This document shows, one piece after another, positions 1 to 9,132 of a stretch of DNA of 64,000 nt. The position numbers and the translations under genes were made by a program. This DNA comes from an uncultured Pelagibacteraceae bacterium. GTDB taxonomy: Bacteria > Pseudomonadota > Alphaproteobacteria > Pelagibacterales > Pelagibacteraceae. Every line of letters begins with the position of its first letter. Positions within the stretch are counted from its first letter, which is position 1. Where the stretch lies: NCBI GenBank assembly GCA_902610975.1, contig CACLXL010000002.1, positions 106,438 to 170,437 of the forward strand. The letters are read 5' to 3'. The notes beneath the pieces were generated by a model, which ran no database searches, was not told the DNA's origin, and was given only the letters and a program-made list of their open reading frames with translations.

Positions 1-228
1 AAAATTTGGTTTTGTTACTTTTCCAGCAAATAAAACTTTTTTACAATTTTTTGATTTAAGTATTGAAATAATTTTTCCAAATTGACCAATAGATACTGAG
101 TAAGAATTTTTATCTTTTTTAAATATTTTTTTTTTTGTTAAATCTATAATTAAGTATTTACTTTTTCTTTTAATTTTTTTTAATATATATTTTGGAAATT
201 CTGTTTCTCCAAAAATTAACCCAATCAT
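1..228 (-). CDS. lpxI: UDP-2,3-diacylglucosamine pyrophosphatase LpxI, N-terminal part (cut by window edge)
   Basis: Reading the minus strand from an ATG at 228 gives 76 codons open to the window edge, beginning MIGLIFGETEFPKYIL. The glycine-rich start and the later GQFGKIISILKSKNCKKVLF-AGKV stretch fit the N-terminal domain of LpxI (DUF1009). LpxI cleaves UDP-2,3-diacylglucosamine to lipid X at the inner membrane in many alphaproteobacteria, replacing LpxH. The start lies 7 nt after the lpxA stop, in the usual lpxA-lpxI order. The catalytic C-terminal domain is outside the window, so activity cannot be judged. Confidence 0.8.
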   Translation of the reverse strand, partial: MIGLIFGETEFPKYILKKIKRKSKYLIIDLTKKKIFKKDKNSYSVSIGQFGKIISILKSKNCKKVLFAGKVTKPNF

Positions 229-235
229 AAATATT

Positions 236-1015
236 TTAACTAAGCGGTGAACAAATCGGTCTTTTTTTATCTTTTTCTATAAATTTAATAACTTCACTTA
301 CTAATTCATTATCTTTATATTTACCATTAATCCTACCTAAATTTTCGTGAAAATTCTTTGAGGCAAATATATCTTTAAATGCTTTATCTAGTCCAATAAT
401 TTTTTGGTTATCATATTTCTGTCTTCGTAAGCCTATTAAATTTAAACCCTGTAAGTAATTTCTATTTCCTATTGATAAGCCAAAAGGAATTACATCTTTA
501 AGTACGCCGGTCATGCCTCCAATCATAGCTAGTCTTCCAATTCTGGTAAACTGCTGAACGGCGGAATTGCCCCCTATTACAACGGAGTCTTCAATAATAA
601 CATGCCCTCCTAACGGTACATTATTCGCAATTATAACATTATTTCCAATTATGCAGTCATGAGCGATATGTGATGAAATCATAAATAAACAATTATCACC
701 TATAACTGTTTTTGAACCACCGCCGGCAGTACCGGGATTAATAGTAACATACTCTCGTATCATGTTATTTTTGCCGATTACTAGTGTAGTTTTTTCTCCT
801 TTGAATTTAAGATCTTGGGGTTGGGTTCCTATACTTGCGAATGGAAATATTTTTGTGTTAGAACCGACTAATGTATTTCCTTCTATATGCACGTTTGATA
901 CTAATTCTACATTCTCTGCTAATTCTACATTAGGTCCAACATAACAGAACGGTCCAATTTTTACGTTCTTTGATATTTTTGCATTTTTATCAATCACACT
1001 TGAATTATGTATCAT
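236..1015 (-). CDS. lpxA: UDP-N-acetylglucosamine acyltransferase LpxA
   Basis: This 259-residue protein has the LpxA length and plan. Left-handed beta-helix hexapeptide repeats (I/V-G-x-N type) fill about residues 5-190, followed by a helical C-terminal cap. The SSHIAHDC motif contains H119, which matches the general-base histidine of the family. LpxA moves a 3-hydroxyacyl chain from ACP to UDP-GlcNAc, the first step of lipid A synthesis in the cytoplasm. Its start overlaps the fabZ stop by one base (TAATG), so translation is probably coupled. FabZ upstream competes for the same hydroxyacyl-ACP pool. Confidence 0.95.
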   Translation of the reverse strand: MIHNSSVIDKNAKISKNVKIGPFCYVGPNVELAENVELVSNVHIEGNTLVGSNTKIFPFASIGTQPQDLKFKGEKTTLVIGKNNMIREYVTINPGTAGGGSKTVIGDNCLFMISSHIAHDCIIGNNVIIANNVPLGGHVIIEDSVVIGGNSAVQQFTRIGRLAMIGGMTGVLKDVIPFGLSIGNRNYLQGLNLIGLRRQKYDNQKIIGLDKAFKDIFASKNFHENLGRINGKYKDNELVSEVIKFIEKDKKRPICSPLS

Positions 1016-1467
1016 TATTTTTTATCAACAATAGTAGCTGACCATTCAGCGTCCGCCATTCTTTTTCCGTCAACTTTTGCCGTCCCCTTGTACTTCCAAA
1101 CCCTTCCATGCGATCTTACAGCTTCTATGTCAAGATGAAGTTCACAATCAGGAATTACAGGATTTCTAAATCTTGCTTTGTCGACACTCATAAGAAAAAC
1201 TAACTTATTCTCATATTCTTTCGGATCTATCCCATGTGCTGTCAAAGCTGCTGCAGCTTGTCCAAATGCTTCAACTATAAGAACACCAGGCATAACCGGT
1301 TGACCGGGAAAATGACCTTGAACGTAAAATCCATCTTTCTTAACGTACATAATTGCGGTGGCAGATTTTAGAGGGACAATATTTGTAAGTTTATCAATTA
1401 ATAACATTGGTTCCCTGTGCGGAAGTAAACTCTGTATTTTTTTTTTATCTATTTCTTTTTCAGTCAT
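1015..1467 (-). CDS. fabZ: 3-hydroxyacyl-ACP dehydratase FabZ
   Basis: A 150-residue single hot-dog-fold protein of normal FabZ length. The active-site motif GHFPGQPVMPGVLIVEA supplies the catalytic H52 and E66 pair, and the N-terminal LLPHREPMLLID motif is typical. It dehydrates 3-hydroxyacyl-ACP in type II fatty acid synthesis. The gene lies between lpxD and lpxA, overlapping lpxD by 4 nt (ATGA) and lpxA by 1 nt. This conserved arrangement balances membrane fatty acid and lipid A synthesis. Confidence 0.96.
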   Translation of the reverse strand: MTEKEIDKKKIQSLLPHREPMLLIDKLTNIVPLKSATAIMYVKKDGFYVQGHFPGQPVMPGVLIVEAFGQAAAALTAHGIDPKEYENKLVFLMSVDKARFRNPVIPDCELHLDIEAVRSHGRVWKYKGTAKVDGKRMADAEWSATIVDKK

Positions 1468-2429
1468 TTTTTTGAATTTTTTAAAAACTCTTTCAGAGGT
1501 ACTGCTGGATAACCCATTACAACTTGATTATCATCAATATCTTTAACTACTCCACTGCCACCACCGATTCTTACGTTATTGCCAATTTTAAGATGACCTG
1601 AAATTCCAGCTTGGCCACCAATTGATACATTATTTCCAATTATTGCACTTCCAGCAAATCCGACCTGTCCAGCAATCATGCAATTAGAACCTATCTTTAC
1701 ATTATGAGCAATATGAACTTGATTGTCTAAATATGTATTATTACCAATAACTGTGTCATCAACTGATCCTCGATCAATTGTGCAACTAGATGCAATTTCT
1801 ACATTGTCACTTATAACTACTCTTCCGATGTGTGGAAATTTAAAATTATTATTTTTAATTGGTATAAATCCGAAACCTTTTTGACCAATTTTACAATTAT
1901 CTTGTATCACTACTCTTTCCCCAATTAATGAATTTTTTAAAATTACTCCAGATCCAATAACACAATTTTTCCCAATTTCTACACCATGCTCAATAATAGT
2001 ATTAGATCCTATAACAGTATAATTACCTATTTTTACATCTTTACCAATTAAAACATTATTTCCAAATTTAACAGATTTATATTTTTTGTTCGAAGGCTTT
2101 TTTAATGAACTGTCAGGATAATCAATATGAGCTTCTGGATAAATTTTACTTAAGACTTTTGCTAGATCAAATAATACATTTTTAACAATTATGGCTTGAG
2201 TAGTTTTTGGAACATATTTTTCTAAATTACTTATCGTAAGACATGCTCCAGCATTTGTTGAGATAACATCTGACTTATACTTAATGGAGTCAAAAAATGA
2301 TAAGTCATCTTTTTTCGCAATTTTAAGAGGCTTTACATTCTTAATAATAAAATTTCTGTTGAATTTTTGACTTGGAAAAATGTGAGCTAATTTAATTTTT
2401 TTCTTTTTAAAAAAAGAATCTGAATTCAT
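1464..2429 (-). CDS. lpxD: UDP-3-O-(3-hydroxyacyl)glucosamine N-acyltransferase LpxD
   Basis: A 321-residue protein with an N-terminal uridine-binding domain (about residues 1-105), hexapeptide-repeat beta-helix (about 120-295) and a short C-terminal helix. H239 in the NQVHIAHN motif matches the catalytic histidine of LpxD. It adds the second 3-hydroxyacyl chain to the glucosamine in lipid A synthesis. It starts 6 nt after the skp stop and overlaps fabZ by 4 nt, so it is part of the continuous envelope operon. Nothing in the sequence suggests loss of function. Confidence 0.94.
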   Translation of the reverse strand: MNSDSFFKKKKIKLAHIFPSQKFNRNFIIKNVKPLKIAKKDDLSFFDSIKYKSDVISTNAGACLTISNLEKYVPKTTQAIIVKNVLFDLAKVLSKIYPEAHIDYPDSSLKKPSNKKYKSVKFGNNVLIGKDVKIGNYTVIGSNTIIEHGVEIGKNCVIGSGVILKNSLIGERVVIQDNCKIGQKGFGFIPIKNNNFKFPHIGRVVISDNVEIASSCTIDRGSVDDTVIGNNTYLDNQVHIAHNVKIGSNCMIAGQVGFAGSAIIGNNVSIGGQAGISGHLKIGNNVRIGGGSGVVKDIDDNQVVMGYPAVPLKEFLKNSKK

Positions 2430-2435
2430 TCAATT

Positions 2436-2954
2436 TTATTTAAGATTGATAGATTGAAGTTTTTTATTTAACAAGTTCATAATTTCTTTTGTAATATTTA
2501 AATTCTCGTCAGCTAAAAGTAAGCTTTTTTTATCTACAACCATTCTTATTTTTTTCTCATTCATGTAATCTTTGATTATTGGATTTAAGTTTTTTAATAA
2601 CTCATTTCTAGCTTTGGTTCTTTGCTTAGATACAGATTCTAGAAGAGAGTTTCTCTCTTTTTGAAGAGAAGAGACTTTTTTTCTAAGCTCTGCAACTTTT
2701 TTCTTATATTCTTCAGAGGAAATAACTTTTTTTTGTTCGATAATTTTTTTTTCTTCTTCCAGAAGTTTTTTTTCTTTACTACTTATATTTTTTAATCCAT
2801 TCTCTAATCTATTTTTCAAATATTTTTGTGCTTTTTTTCCAGCATCACTCTGATTTAAAATGTACTTAAAATCTAAAAAATAAGGAACTTCTGCATTTCC
2901 ATAATTATTTACACTAAATAAAAACAATATAATTATTAATAAAATTTTTTTCAT
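2436..2954 (-). CDS. skp: OmpH/Skp-family periplasmic chaperone
   Basis: A 172-residue protein that starts with a signal peptide (basic MKK, hydrophobic core to about residue 21). A Lys/Glu/Gln-rich region over about residues 40-115 is predicted to form the coiled-coil tentacles of Skp/OmpH, and the C-terminal IKDYMNEKKIRMVVDKK stretch is typical. Skp trimers hold unfolded outer membrane proteins in the periplasm before insertion by BamA, whose gene is directly upstream (9 nt gap). Family sequence identity is low in general, so the call rests on architecture and on its place between bamA and lpxD. Confidence 0.88.
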   Translation of the reverse strand: MKKILLIIILFLFSVNNYGNAEVPYFLDFKYILNQSDAGKKAQKYLKNRLENGLKNISSKEKKLLEEEKKIIEQKKVISSEEYKKKVAELRKKVSSLQKERNSLLESVSKQRTKARNELLKNLNPIIKDYMNEKKIRMVVDKKSLLLADENLNITKEIMNLLNKKLQSINLK

Positions 2955-2963
2955 AGAATTATT

Positions 2964-5192
2964 TTAAAACGTTGTTCCAAGATTAAAATTAAAGCTTTCT
3001 GTTTCATCGCTGTCAGCCTTAGACAAGTTTTGAGCCAAAGTAAATGTCATTGGCCCAATAGGCGACATCCAGCTTGCCATTACTCCAGTTGATGATCTAA
3101 TTTTATTAGTCTCATTTATTGAGTCATCATAATCAACGCCCCATACATTACCGAAATCTAAGAATAATATAACATCTGTGTTAGTATCCTCTGGCAGTAA
3201 ATTTGGTAAATTAGCTTCAAAATTTAGAGCAGCTGCATAGTTTCCTCCAACATGATCATCTCCATCCACTGGTCCAATTTTACCCTTTTCAAAACCTCTT
3301 AATCTTCTTGAACTTAAACCTTTTCTCTTACTTAACCTTACATCATCAGATCCAAGTCCGTTGATAGTAGATAAATATAATTTACTTGAACCCACTACAT
3401 TTTCATTTAAAGTTTTGTAAGTGCTTGCAGATAATAAATTTGAAATATAGTTTCTATCCGCATAAAAAGGGAAGCTCTGGCCAAATTTTACTATTGATCC
3501 ACTCGTTGGCATGAACGAACGGTTTCTTTTATCAAATGTGAAAGAGTAATTTCCTGATATATCGTTAAATGTACCTTTTTGCTTTTTTAAAGAATCTGAA
3601 GCTGTATTATCTGTTCTTAAATCATCATAACTTGCGCTTAAACCTAATGAAGCAATTACATCTCTATATTGTTCAAATGATGTTCCTAAACCTGCTGATA
3701 CAACTGAGTTTTCATAACCCTGATCAGGTTTATCATTTTTTTCACTTGATAGAAAATAATTTAAAGAGTTCCCTAAAAAATCATAATTAGGATTTACATA
3801 ATTCAAGGTGCCCGCCAATGACTCTTCATCTATTTCTACTTCAAATCCCACCGTTTTACCCTCACCTAGCCAATTATTTTCTTGAATGTTTATAGCAAAA
3901 CTTCCACCGTTAGTACCCACACCAGCACCAGCACTTATTTCTCCAGTAGGCTGCTCCTCAACATCTATATTAATTACCTTTAAATCACTTTGTGATCCAT
4001 CTAATATTTCATAATTAACACTTTTAAAAATTCTTCTATCTTTTATTTGAGATATAGATTTATCCAAATTTAGTTTAGTAAAAGGATCTCCTTCATCTAT
4101 AATCAATTCGCCTCTAATTACATCTTCATTAGTAATATTATTTCCAGTAATATTTATTCTTTCAACTAAAATCTTTTTACCTTCAAGTATATTAAATATT
4201 ATATTTATAGTTTCTCCTTCAACAATCTCTTGAACATTATGCTCTACAAATTGTAAATTATTTCTTTCAATTAAATTATCTATTTCTTCCAAAAGTTTTT
4301 TAATTTTAAAAGGTGAGTGATAATCTCCCACATATTTTTTATAAACTTTATTTAGTGGAAAGAATAATTTTTTATCAAAAACTTTATCTACGTTTGTTGA
4401 AATTTTTCCAATAGTATATCGATTTCCTTCTTCAATTGAATAAACAAGCTCAGCCTTACCAGCTTTTGAAATTTGTGCTAAGTTTGAATTAATTTTTACG
4501 TCATAAAAACCTAATGATTTATAATAATTTTTTAAAAGTCTAGTATCTAAATTAACTAGATTTTCATTAAAGTTTGTATTTTTAGAAATGATTTTCCAAA
4601 ACTTATCCTCCTCACTTGCTATAATATCTTTTAACCTATTGTTTCTTATACTCTCATTCCCCACAAAACTTATTTTCGAGATTTTTGTTCTTTCACCTCT
4701 ATCTATTTTTATTAATAAATCAAAATTATCATCGTCTATTTTTTTAAATTTTGCTTCAACTTTACTTGAATTATAACCAAGGGTTGAATACAGAGTTTTA
4801 ATTTTCTCAATATCTTTAGCTAGATAAGCTTTAATAAAAGATCTTTTTTCCTTTAATTTAATTTGTTTTTTTATTTCTTCGGTGTACCTATTGCTTTTTT
4901 CTCCAATTATAACTAATTGGTTAATAGTTGGATATTCTTTTAAGTTAATTTTTAAAATATTATTACTTAACTCTACTTGAACATCTTCAAAAAAATCAGT
5001 TGAGTAAAGTTTGTTTACGATGTCGTTTAAATCTTTATCTTGATAATCTTTTTTAGTTTCTATATCGCCATATAGTTTAATAGTTTCTTTAGAAACTCTT
5101 TTGTTTCCATTAATTTCAATTTTTTCAACAATCTCTCCATTAGCTATAGAAAAAAATAAAAAAATTATTGATGTAAAAATTATTTTTTTCAT
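2964..5192 (-). CDS. bamA: Outer membrane protein assembly factor BamA
   Basis: A 742-residue Omp85-family protein. A signal peptide (about 1-19) is followed by periplasmic POTRA repeats (about 20-405), then a C-terminal beta-barrel (about 410-742). It contains the RRLRGFEKG motif (the conserved VRGF/Y element of barrel strand loop 6) and ends in an aromatic residue (NFNLGTTF), as expected for a barrel signal. BamA inserts beta-barrel proteins into the outer membrane. It follows dxr by only 4 nt. The intramembrane protease gene rseP, commonly found between these two, is missing here. Confidence 0.96.
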   Translation of the reverse strand: MKKIIFTSIIFLFFSIANGEIVEKIEINGNKRVSKETIKLYGDIETKKDYQDKDLNDIVNKLYSTDFFEDVQVELSNNILKINLKEYPTINQLVIIGEKSNRYTEEIKKQIKLKEKRSFIKAYLAKDIEKIKTLYSTLGYNSSKVEAKFKKIDDDNFDLLIKIDRGERTKISKISFVGNESIRNNRLKDIIASEEDKFWKIISKNTNFNENLVNLDTRLLKNYYKSLGFYDVKINSNLAQISKAGKAELVYSIEEGNRYTIGKISTNVDKVFDKKLFFPLNKVYKKYVGDYHSPFKIKKLLEEIDNLIERNNLQFVEHNVQEIVEGETINIIFNILEGKKILVERINITGNNITNEDVIRGELIIDEGDPFTKLNLDKSISQIKDRRIFKSVNYEILDGSQSDLKVINIDVEEQPTGEISAGAGVGTNGGSFAINIQENNWLGEGKTVGFEVEIDEESLAGTLNYVNPNYDFLGNSLNYFLSSEKNDKPDQGYENSVVSAGLGTSFEQYRDVIASLGLSASYDDLRTDNTASDSLKKQKGTFNDISGNYSFTFDKRNRSFMPTSGSIVKFGQSFPFYADRNYISNLLSASTYKTLNENVVGSSKLYLSTINGLGSDDVRLSKRKGLSSRRLRGFEKGKIGPVDGDDHVGGNYAAALNFEANLPNLLPEDTNTDVILFLDFGNVWGVDYDDSINETNKIRSSTGVMASWMSPIGPMTFTLAQNLSKADSDETESFNFNLGTTF

Positions 5193-5196
5193 ATTT

Positions 5197-6369
5197 TTAT
5201 TTTATCTTTTCTAAAGTTACTTTTTTTGCCCACATGTTAATCTCGTTGATTTGATTAATATTTTTAGGACTTCTTATAGCATATTTTTTGTAATTTCTAT
5301 CGTTCAGAATGTTCATAATGATTTTGATAATACTTAAAAAAGGTATCTTTTTTTGTAAAAATTGATCAACTAATATTTCATTAGATGAATTAATGATTAA
5401 AGGTGTTGAGGGATGCTCATTTAATCGTTTTTTTATCATTATAACCGGAAATATTTTTGGGTTTACATTCTTAAAAGTTAAATCTTTGATTGGAATATAA
5501 TTTTTATTTTTTTTTTTAATTTTTAAAATTTCATTTAAATGAAAATTTTTGTCAAAAATAGCATTAGCTATTGGAATAATCATTGATGTCTCATGATAAA
5601 TAAATTTTGTCAGACCGTTATTTAGTTCTACAATAGCATGAACTAATGATTCAGGATGAATTAATATATCTAATTTTTTAAGAGGAATATTAAAAATTTT
5701 TTGCGCCTCAATTAACTCCAAAATTTTATTCATAAGAGTAGATGAGTCCACTGAAATTTTTTTTCCCATTTTCCATCTAGGATGTTTAATTGCAATTTTA
5801 GGAGTAATTTTTTTGAATTGGTTAACTTTATAATTTAAGAAAGGTCCACCTGAAGCTGTAATATAAATTTTTTTAATTTCTGAAATCTTATGATTTTCTA
5901 ATAATTTCAAAATTGAAAAATGTTCAGAATCAATGGGCACTATCTTAGTATTATATTTTATTGAAATTTTATTAATTATACTCCAACCACAAATAATAGA
6001 CTCTTTATTTGCAATAAGAAGTTTTTTACTCCGCTTGATCATATTTATAGTTGGCTCAAGGCCAGCAATACCAGGAATTGCAGATATTGTAATATCTGAT
6101 GGTTTTAAATTAGATTTCAAACTTTCAAAATCATTTTTTATTTTCGTTTTACTTTTATTGAATTTTTTCTTAATTTTTTTGTAAATATCTTTGTTAGTAA
6201 TTACATAAATCTTAGGCTTATATTTTTTTATTTGATTAGAAATAAGCGTGAAATTTTTATTTGCGGACAAAAGATTTATGAAAAAATTATTTTTTTTTTC
6301 ATCAATAATTTTAAGTGCCGTCTTTCCGATTGATCCTGTAGATCCGAGAATTGAAATTGAAATTTTCAT
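5197..6369 (-). CDS. dxr: 1-deoxy-D-xylulose 5-phosphate reductoisomerase
   Basis: A 390-residue protein starting with the NADPH-binding GSTGSIG motif (residues 9-15). Further DXR signatures are IDSEHFSIL (metal and substrate binding), SGGPFLNYKV, HPRWKMGKKISVDSSTLMNK and HPESLVHAIVE. It converts DXP to MEP, the first committed step of the non-mevalonate isoprenoid pathway, in the cytoplasm. The gene overlaps cdsA by one base. Next to uppS this fits a supply line for undecaprenyl carrier lipid. The length is normal. Confidence 0.95.
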   Translation of the reverse strand: MKISISILGSTGSIGKTALKIIDEKKNNFFINLLSANKNFTLISNQIKKYKPKIYVITNKDIYKKIKKKFNKSKTKIKNDFESLKSNLKPSDITISAIPGIAGLEPTINMIKRSKKLLIANKESIICGWSIINKISIKYNTKIVPIDSEHFSILKLLENHKISEIKKIYITASGGPFLNYKVNQFKKITPKIAIKHPRWKMGKKISVDSSTLMNKILELIEAQKIFNIPLKKLDILIHPESLVHAIVELNNGLTKFIYHETSMIIPIANAIFDKNFHLNEILKIKKKNKNYIPIKDLTFKNVNPKIFPVIMIKKRLNEHPSTPLIINSSNEILVDQFLQKKIPFLSIIKIIMNILNDRNYKKYAIRSPKNINQINEINMWAKKVTLEKIK

Positions 6370-7022
6370 TAAAATAATACTATTATTATTATAAAACCAA
6401 ATGGCACACCAACTAAAATTCCATCTAACCTATCCAGAACACCTCCATGCCCAGGAAAAAAATTGCCAGTATCTTTAACTTTTGCTTTTCTTTTTAAAAA
6501 AGAAAAAAATAAATCTCCAAACTGGCATGCCATTGAAGTTAAAAGTCCAACTAAAACAATATTTAAATTAAAATTTTTATTATAAAAAAAAAATATTCCT
6601 GAATAAATGATTGTTGAAAATAATAAAGATCCAATTGCACCTGAGATTGTTTTTTTAGGACTTATTTTTGTTAATTTAGGTCCCTTAAAATACTTTCCAA
6701 ATATGAAGCCTCCAATATCTGATGCTACACATGCTATAATTAAAGAAAATAAAATTATTTCCAGTTGTTTAAAATTTGACAATAAAAAGAATAAAAAAGT
6801 GAAAGTAAAAATATAAATTATAAAAAAAAAATTAGTTATTAATTTCGTTGGATAATTCTTCAGTATCTTATTTATCAAATTTATGAATTCTATAATAGAT
6901 AAAACCCCTAGAATAATGAGTGTGAATACTAGGAATAAATTTGATTTTATAGTTAAAAAAAGTAATAAAAGTAATACAAATGAGGTCCATGCACGATCTT
7001 TAAATTCTTTTTTCAATATCAT
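6369..7022 (-). CDS. cdsA: Phosphatidate cytidylyltransferase
   Basis: A 217-residue integral membrane protein with about six hydrophobic segments. The C-terminal CDS signature is clear: a KDTGNFFPGHGG stretch followed by DRLDGILVGVPFGF. CdsA makes CDP-diacylglycerol from CTP and phosphatidate at the inner membrane and so feeds phospholipid synthesis. It is somewhat shorter than the roughly 270-residue enterobacterial enzyme, as is common in streamlined alphaproteobacteria. It overlaps uppS by 4 nt and dxr by 1 nt. Confidence 0.93.
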   Translation of the reverse strand: MILKKEFKDRAWTSFVLLLLLFLTIKSNLFLVFTLIILGVLSIIEFINLINKILKNYPTKLITNFFFIIYIFTFTFLFFLLSNFKQLEIILFSLIIACVASDIGGFIFGKYFKGPKLTKISPKKTISGAIGSLLFSTIIYSGIFFFYNKNFNLNIVLVGLLTSMACQFGDLFFSFLKRKAKVKDTGNFFPGHGGVLDRLDGILVGVPFGFIIIIVLF

Positions 7023-7687
7023 ATAGCTCCAAAATTTCTTTTTCTTTTTCTATACTTTTTAATAACTTTTTCTAAATCATTTGGATTAAAGTCAGGCCAC
7101 AACTTTGAAATAAAGAATAATTCGGAATATGCCAATTGCCATAGCATGAAGTTACTTAATCTTTGATGTCCACCTGTTCTAATTAAAATATCAGGATCTG
7201 GAATATCTTTTGTATACAAATTTTTTTCTATATTTTTTATACTAATGTTTTTTTTTATTTTTTTTAATGCCATTATTATTTCGTTTTTTGAACCGTAATT
7301 TATTGCTAAATTCACAGTTATTGTTTTATTATTTTTTGTACTATTTATTGTTTTATATAAAATTTTTCTTATATCTTTAGGTAATTTGTTTAAGTTACCA
7401 ATTATATTTATTTTTATACCTTGAGATGTAACTCTATCAATTTCATTTAAAAAGTAATTTTTAATTAGAGTAAATAAATAACTTATTTCGTTTTTTGGTC
7501 TTTTCCAATTTTCAGAGGAAAAAACATAAAATGATATTACAGGAATTTTAAGTTTAATAGATTTGGCAACGATTTTTTTAACTATTTCTACACCTTTTAA
7601 ATGGCCGTAATTTCTACTTTTATTTCTTTTTTTCCCCCACCTTCCATTGCCATCCATTATAAAGGCAATATGGTTGAGCTTATTCAT
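7019..7687 (-). CDS. uppS: Isoprenyl (undecaprenyl) diphosphate synthase
   Basis: A 222-residue cis-prenyltransferase. The N-terminal FIMDGNGRWGKKR motif holds the catalytic D12 and the diphosphate-binding GNGRW; SSENWKRP and the C-terminal DPDILIRTGGHQRLSNFMLW-QLAYSE signature are also present. It extends farnesyl diphosphate to undecaprenyl diphosphate, the carrier for peptidoglycan and surface glycans. Four-base overlaps on both sides (frr upstream, cdsA downstream) show tight operon packing. The chain length of the product cannot be read from sequence. Confidence 0.95.
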   Translation of the reverse strand: MNKLNHIAFIMDGNGRWGKKRNKSRNYGHLKGVEIVKKIVAKSIKLKIPVISFYVFSSENWKRPKNEISYLFTLIKNYFLNEIDRVTSQGIKINIIGNLNKLPKDIRKILYKTINSTKNNKTITVNLAINYGSKNEIIMALKKIKKNISIKNIEKNLYTKDIPDPDILIRTGGHQRLSNFMLWQLAYSELFFISKLWPDFNPNDLEKVIKKYRKRKRNFGAI

Positions 7688-8244
7688 ATTTGACTAATCT
7701 CTTTTTCTTTATCTGTTAATAACTTTTCAATGGTTTGAATATTGTCATCTGTAATTTTTTGAATATTTTTCTCAAAAATCTTATTTTGATCCTCTGAAAT
7801 AATTTTCTCTTTTAATTTTTTTTTTAGATCTTCATTACCCTCTCTTCTGATGTTTCTAATTGAGATTTTAGCTTTTTCTCCCATATTTTTTAAAATCTTA
7901 ATCAGATCTTTCCTTCTTTCCTCAGTAAGATCTGGTATTCTTAATCTTATTGTCTGACCATCTGTTTGTGGAGTTATCCCTAATTCTGACTTTTGAATTC
8001 CTGACTCAATAATAGATATATTTGATTTATCCCAAACTTGAATGGAAATCATTCTTGCTTCTGGAACACTTACGGTTGCAAGTTGTCCTATAGGCATTAA
8101 TTGACCATAAACATCAATTTTTATTGTATCTAACATATTGATATTCGCTCTTCCAGTTCTAAGAGTAGAAATATCTTTTTTAAAGGATTGAATACTTTTA
8201 ATCATTTTAAGGGAAATATTTTTTTCGTCAAATGCGGCGCTCAT
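7684..8244 (-). CDS. frr: Ribosome recycling factor
   Basis: A 186-residue protein of exact RRF length. The three-helix-bundle regions carry LRTGRANINMLD near the N-terminus and ITPQTDGQTIRLRIPDLTEE-RRKDL in the middle, both strongly conserved. With EF-G it splits post-termination ribosomes. It starts 5 nt after the tsf stop. In most bacteria pyrH (UMP kinase) lies between tsf and frr, but there is no room for it here. Confidence 0.97.
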   Translation of the reverse strand: MSAAFDEKNISLKMIKSIQSFKKDISTLRTGRANINMLDTIKIDVYGQLMPIGQLATVSVPEARMISIQVWDKSNISIIESGIQKSELGITPQTDGQTIRLRIPDLTEERRKDLIKILKNMGEKAKISIRNIRREGNEDLKKKLKEKIISEDQNKIFEKNIQKITDDNIQTIEKLLTDKEKEISQI

Positions 8245-8249
8245 TAGAT

Positions 8250-9116
8250 TTATATTCCTTCACCTACTTTATATCGTACAAATTTTAATATTTTTAATTC
8301 TTGTTCTGTGGAATTTTCTTTAAGAATAGCTTCGACAGTTTTTTTTGGATCCATTATCCATATTTGGTCTAATAAAGAATTATCACTTAAAAATTTATTT
8401 ATTTTCCCTTTAGCAATTTTTTCAGCTATTTCATTTGTCTTTCCAGAATTTTTTATTTCTTCCTTTATAATTTCTGATTCTTTATCAACAATTTTTTTAT
8501 CTATCCCGTCTTTACTCAACGCTAGAGGGCTAGAAGCTGTTACATGCATTGCTATTTTTTGGCCTATTGAATTATTTTTTTCATTTACACCGACCAACTT
8601 AATGATTGAAATAATCTTACCTATATTTTTTTCAATTGCAGAGTGAACATAAAAATAATTTTTACCATTTTTATCATCAAGAAAATCTGTCCTTCTTATT
8701 GTAATTTTTTCACCTATTTTTGCTATAAAATTTACTAAATTATCCTTTACAGATAAACTATTGCTCATATTTGAGTTGTTTAATTTATCTAAATCGCCTC
8801 TTGCATGGAAATTTAATTCTGATATTTCCTTACAAAAATTTATAAAATCTTTATTTTTAGCAACAAAATCTGTCTCGCTATTTATTTCAACTATTGAGAT
8901 ACCTCCTATATCCTCTTTAACCAATACCAGTCCCTCTGAAGCAGTTCTGCTCATTTTTTTCGAAGCTTTTGCAATACCTTTTTTTCTTAAAAACTCTACA
9001 GATTTTTCAATATCTCCTTTTGTTTCATCAAGAGCAACTTTGCAATCCTTAAAGCCTACGCCAGTAATTTCTCTAAGTTTTTTGATATTTTCTAACGTAT
9101 CTTTATTATTTGACAT
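8250..9116 (-). CDS. tsf: Elongation factor Ts
   Basis: A 288-residue EF-Ts. The N-terminal UBA-like domain holds IKKLREITGVGFKDCKVALD, and the core begins with the conserved INSETDFVAKN motif that contacts EF-Tu; MHVTASSPLALS marks the second half of the core. It exchanges GDP on EF-Tu. It follows rpsB by 16 nt in the usual rpsB-tsf pair and is probably under the S2 leader's control through read-through of rpsB. Confidence 0.97.
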   Translation of the reverse strand: MSNNKDTLENIKKLREITGVGFKDCKVALDETKGDIEKSVEFLRKKGIAKASKKMSRTASEGLVLVKEDIGGISIVEINSETDFVAKNKDFINFCKEISELNFHARGDLDKLNNSNMSNSLSVKDNLVNFIAKIGEKITIRRTDFLDDKNGKNYFYVHSAIEKNIGKIISIIKLVGVNEKNNSIGQKIAMHVTASSPLALSKDGIDKKIVDKESEIIKEEIKNSGKTNEIAEKIAKGKINKFLSDNSLLDQIWIMDPKKTVEAILKENSTEQELKILKFVRYKVGEGI

Positions 9117-9132
9117 TAGGATTTATAAGAGA

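Noticed and set aside
3569..3790. Opposite-strand open frame inside bamA
   Set aside because: It lies wholly within a strongly conserved gene, has low-complexity composition and no recognisable domain; it is a shadow frame. The same holds for the other opposite-strand frames inside the conserved genes.
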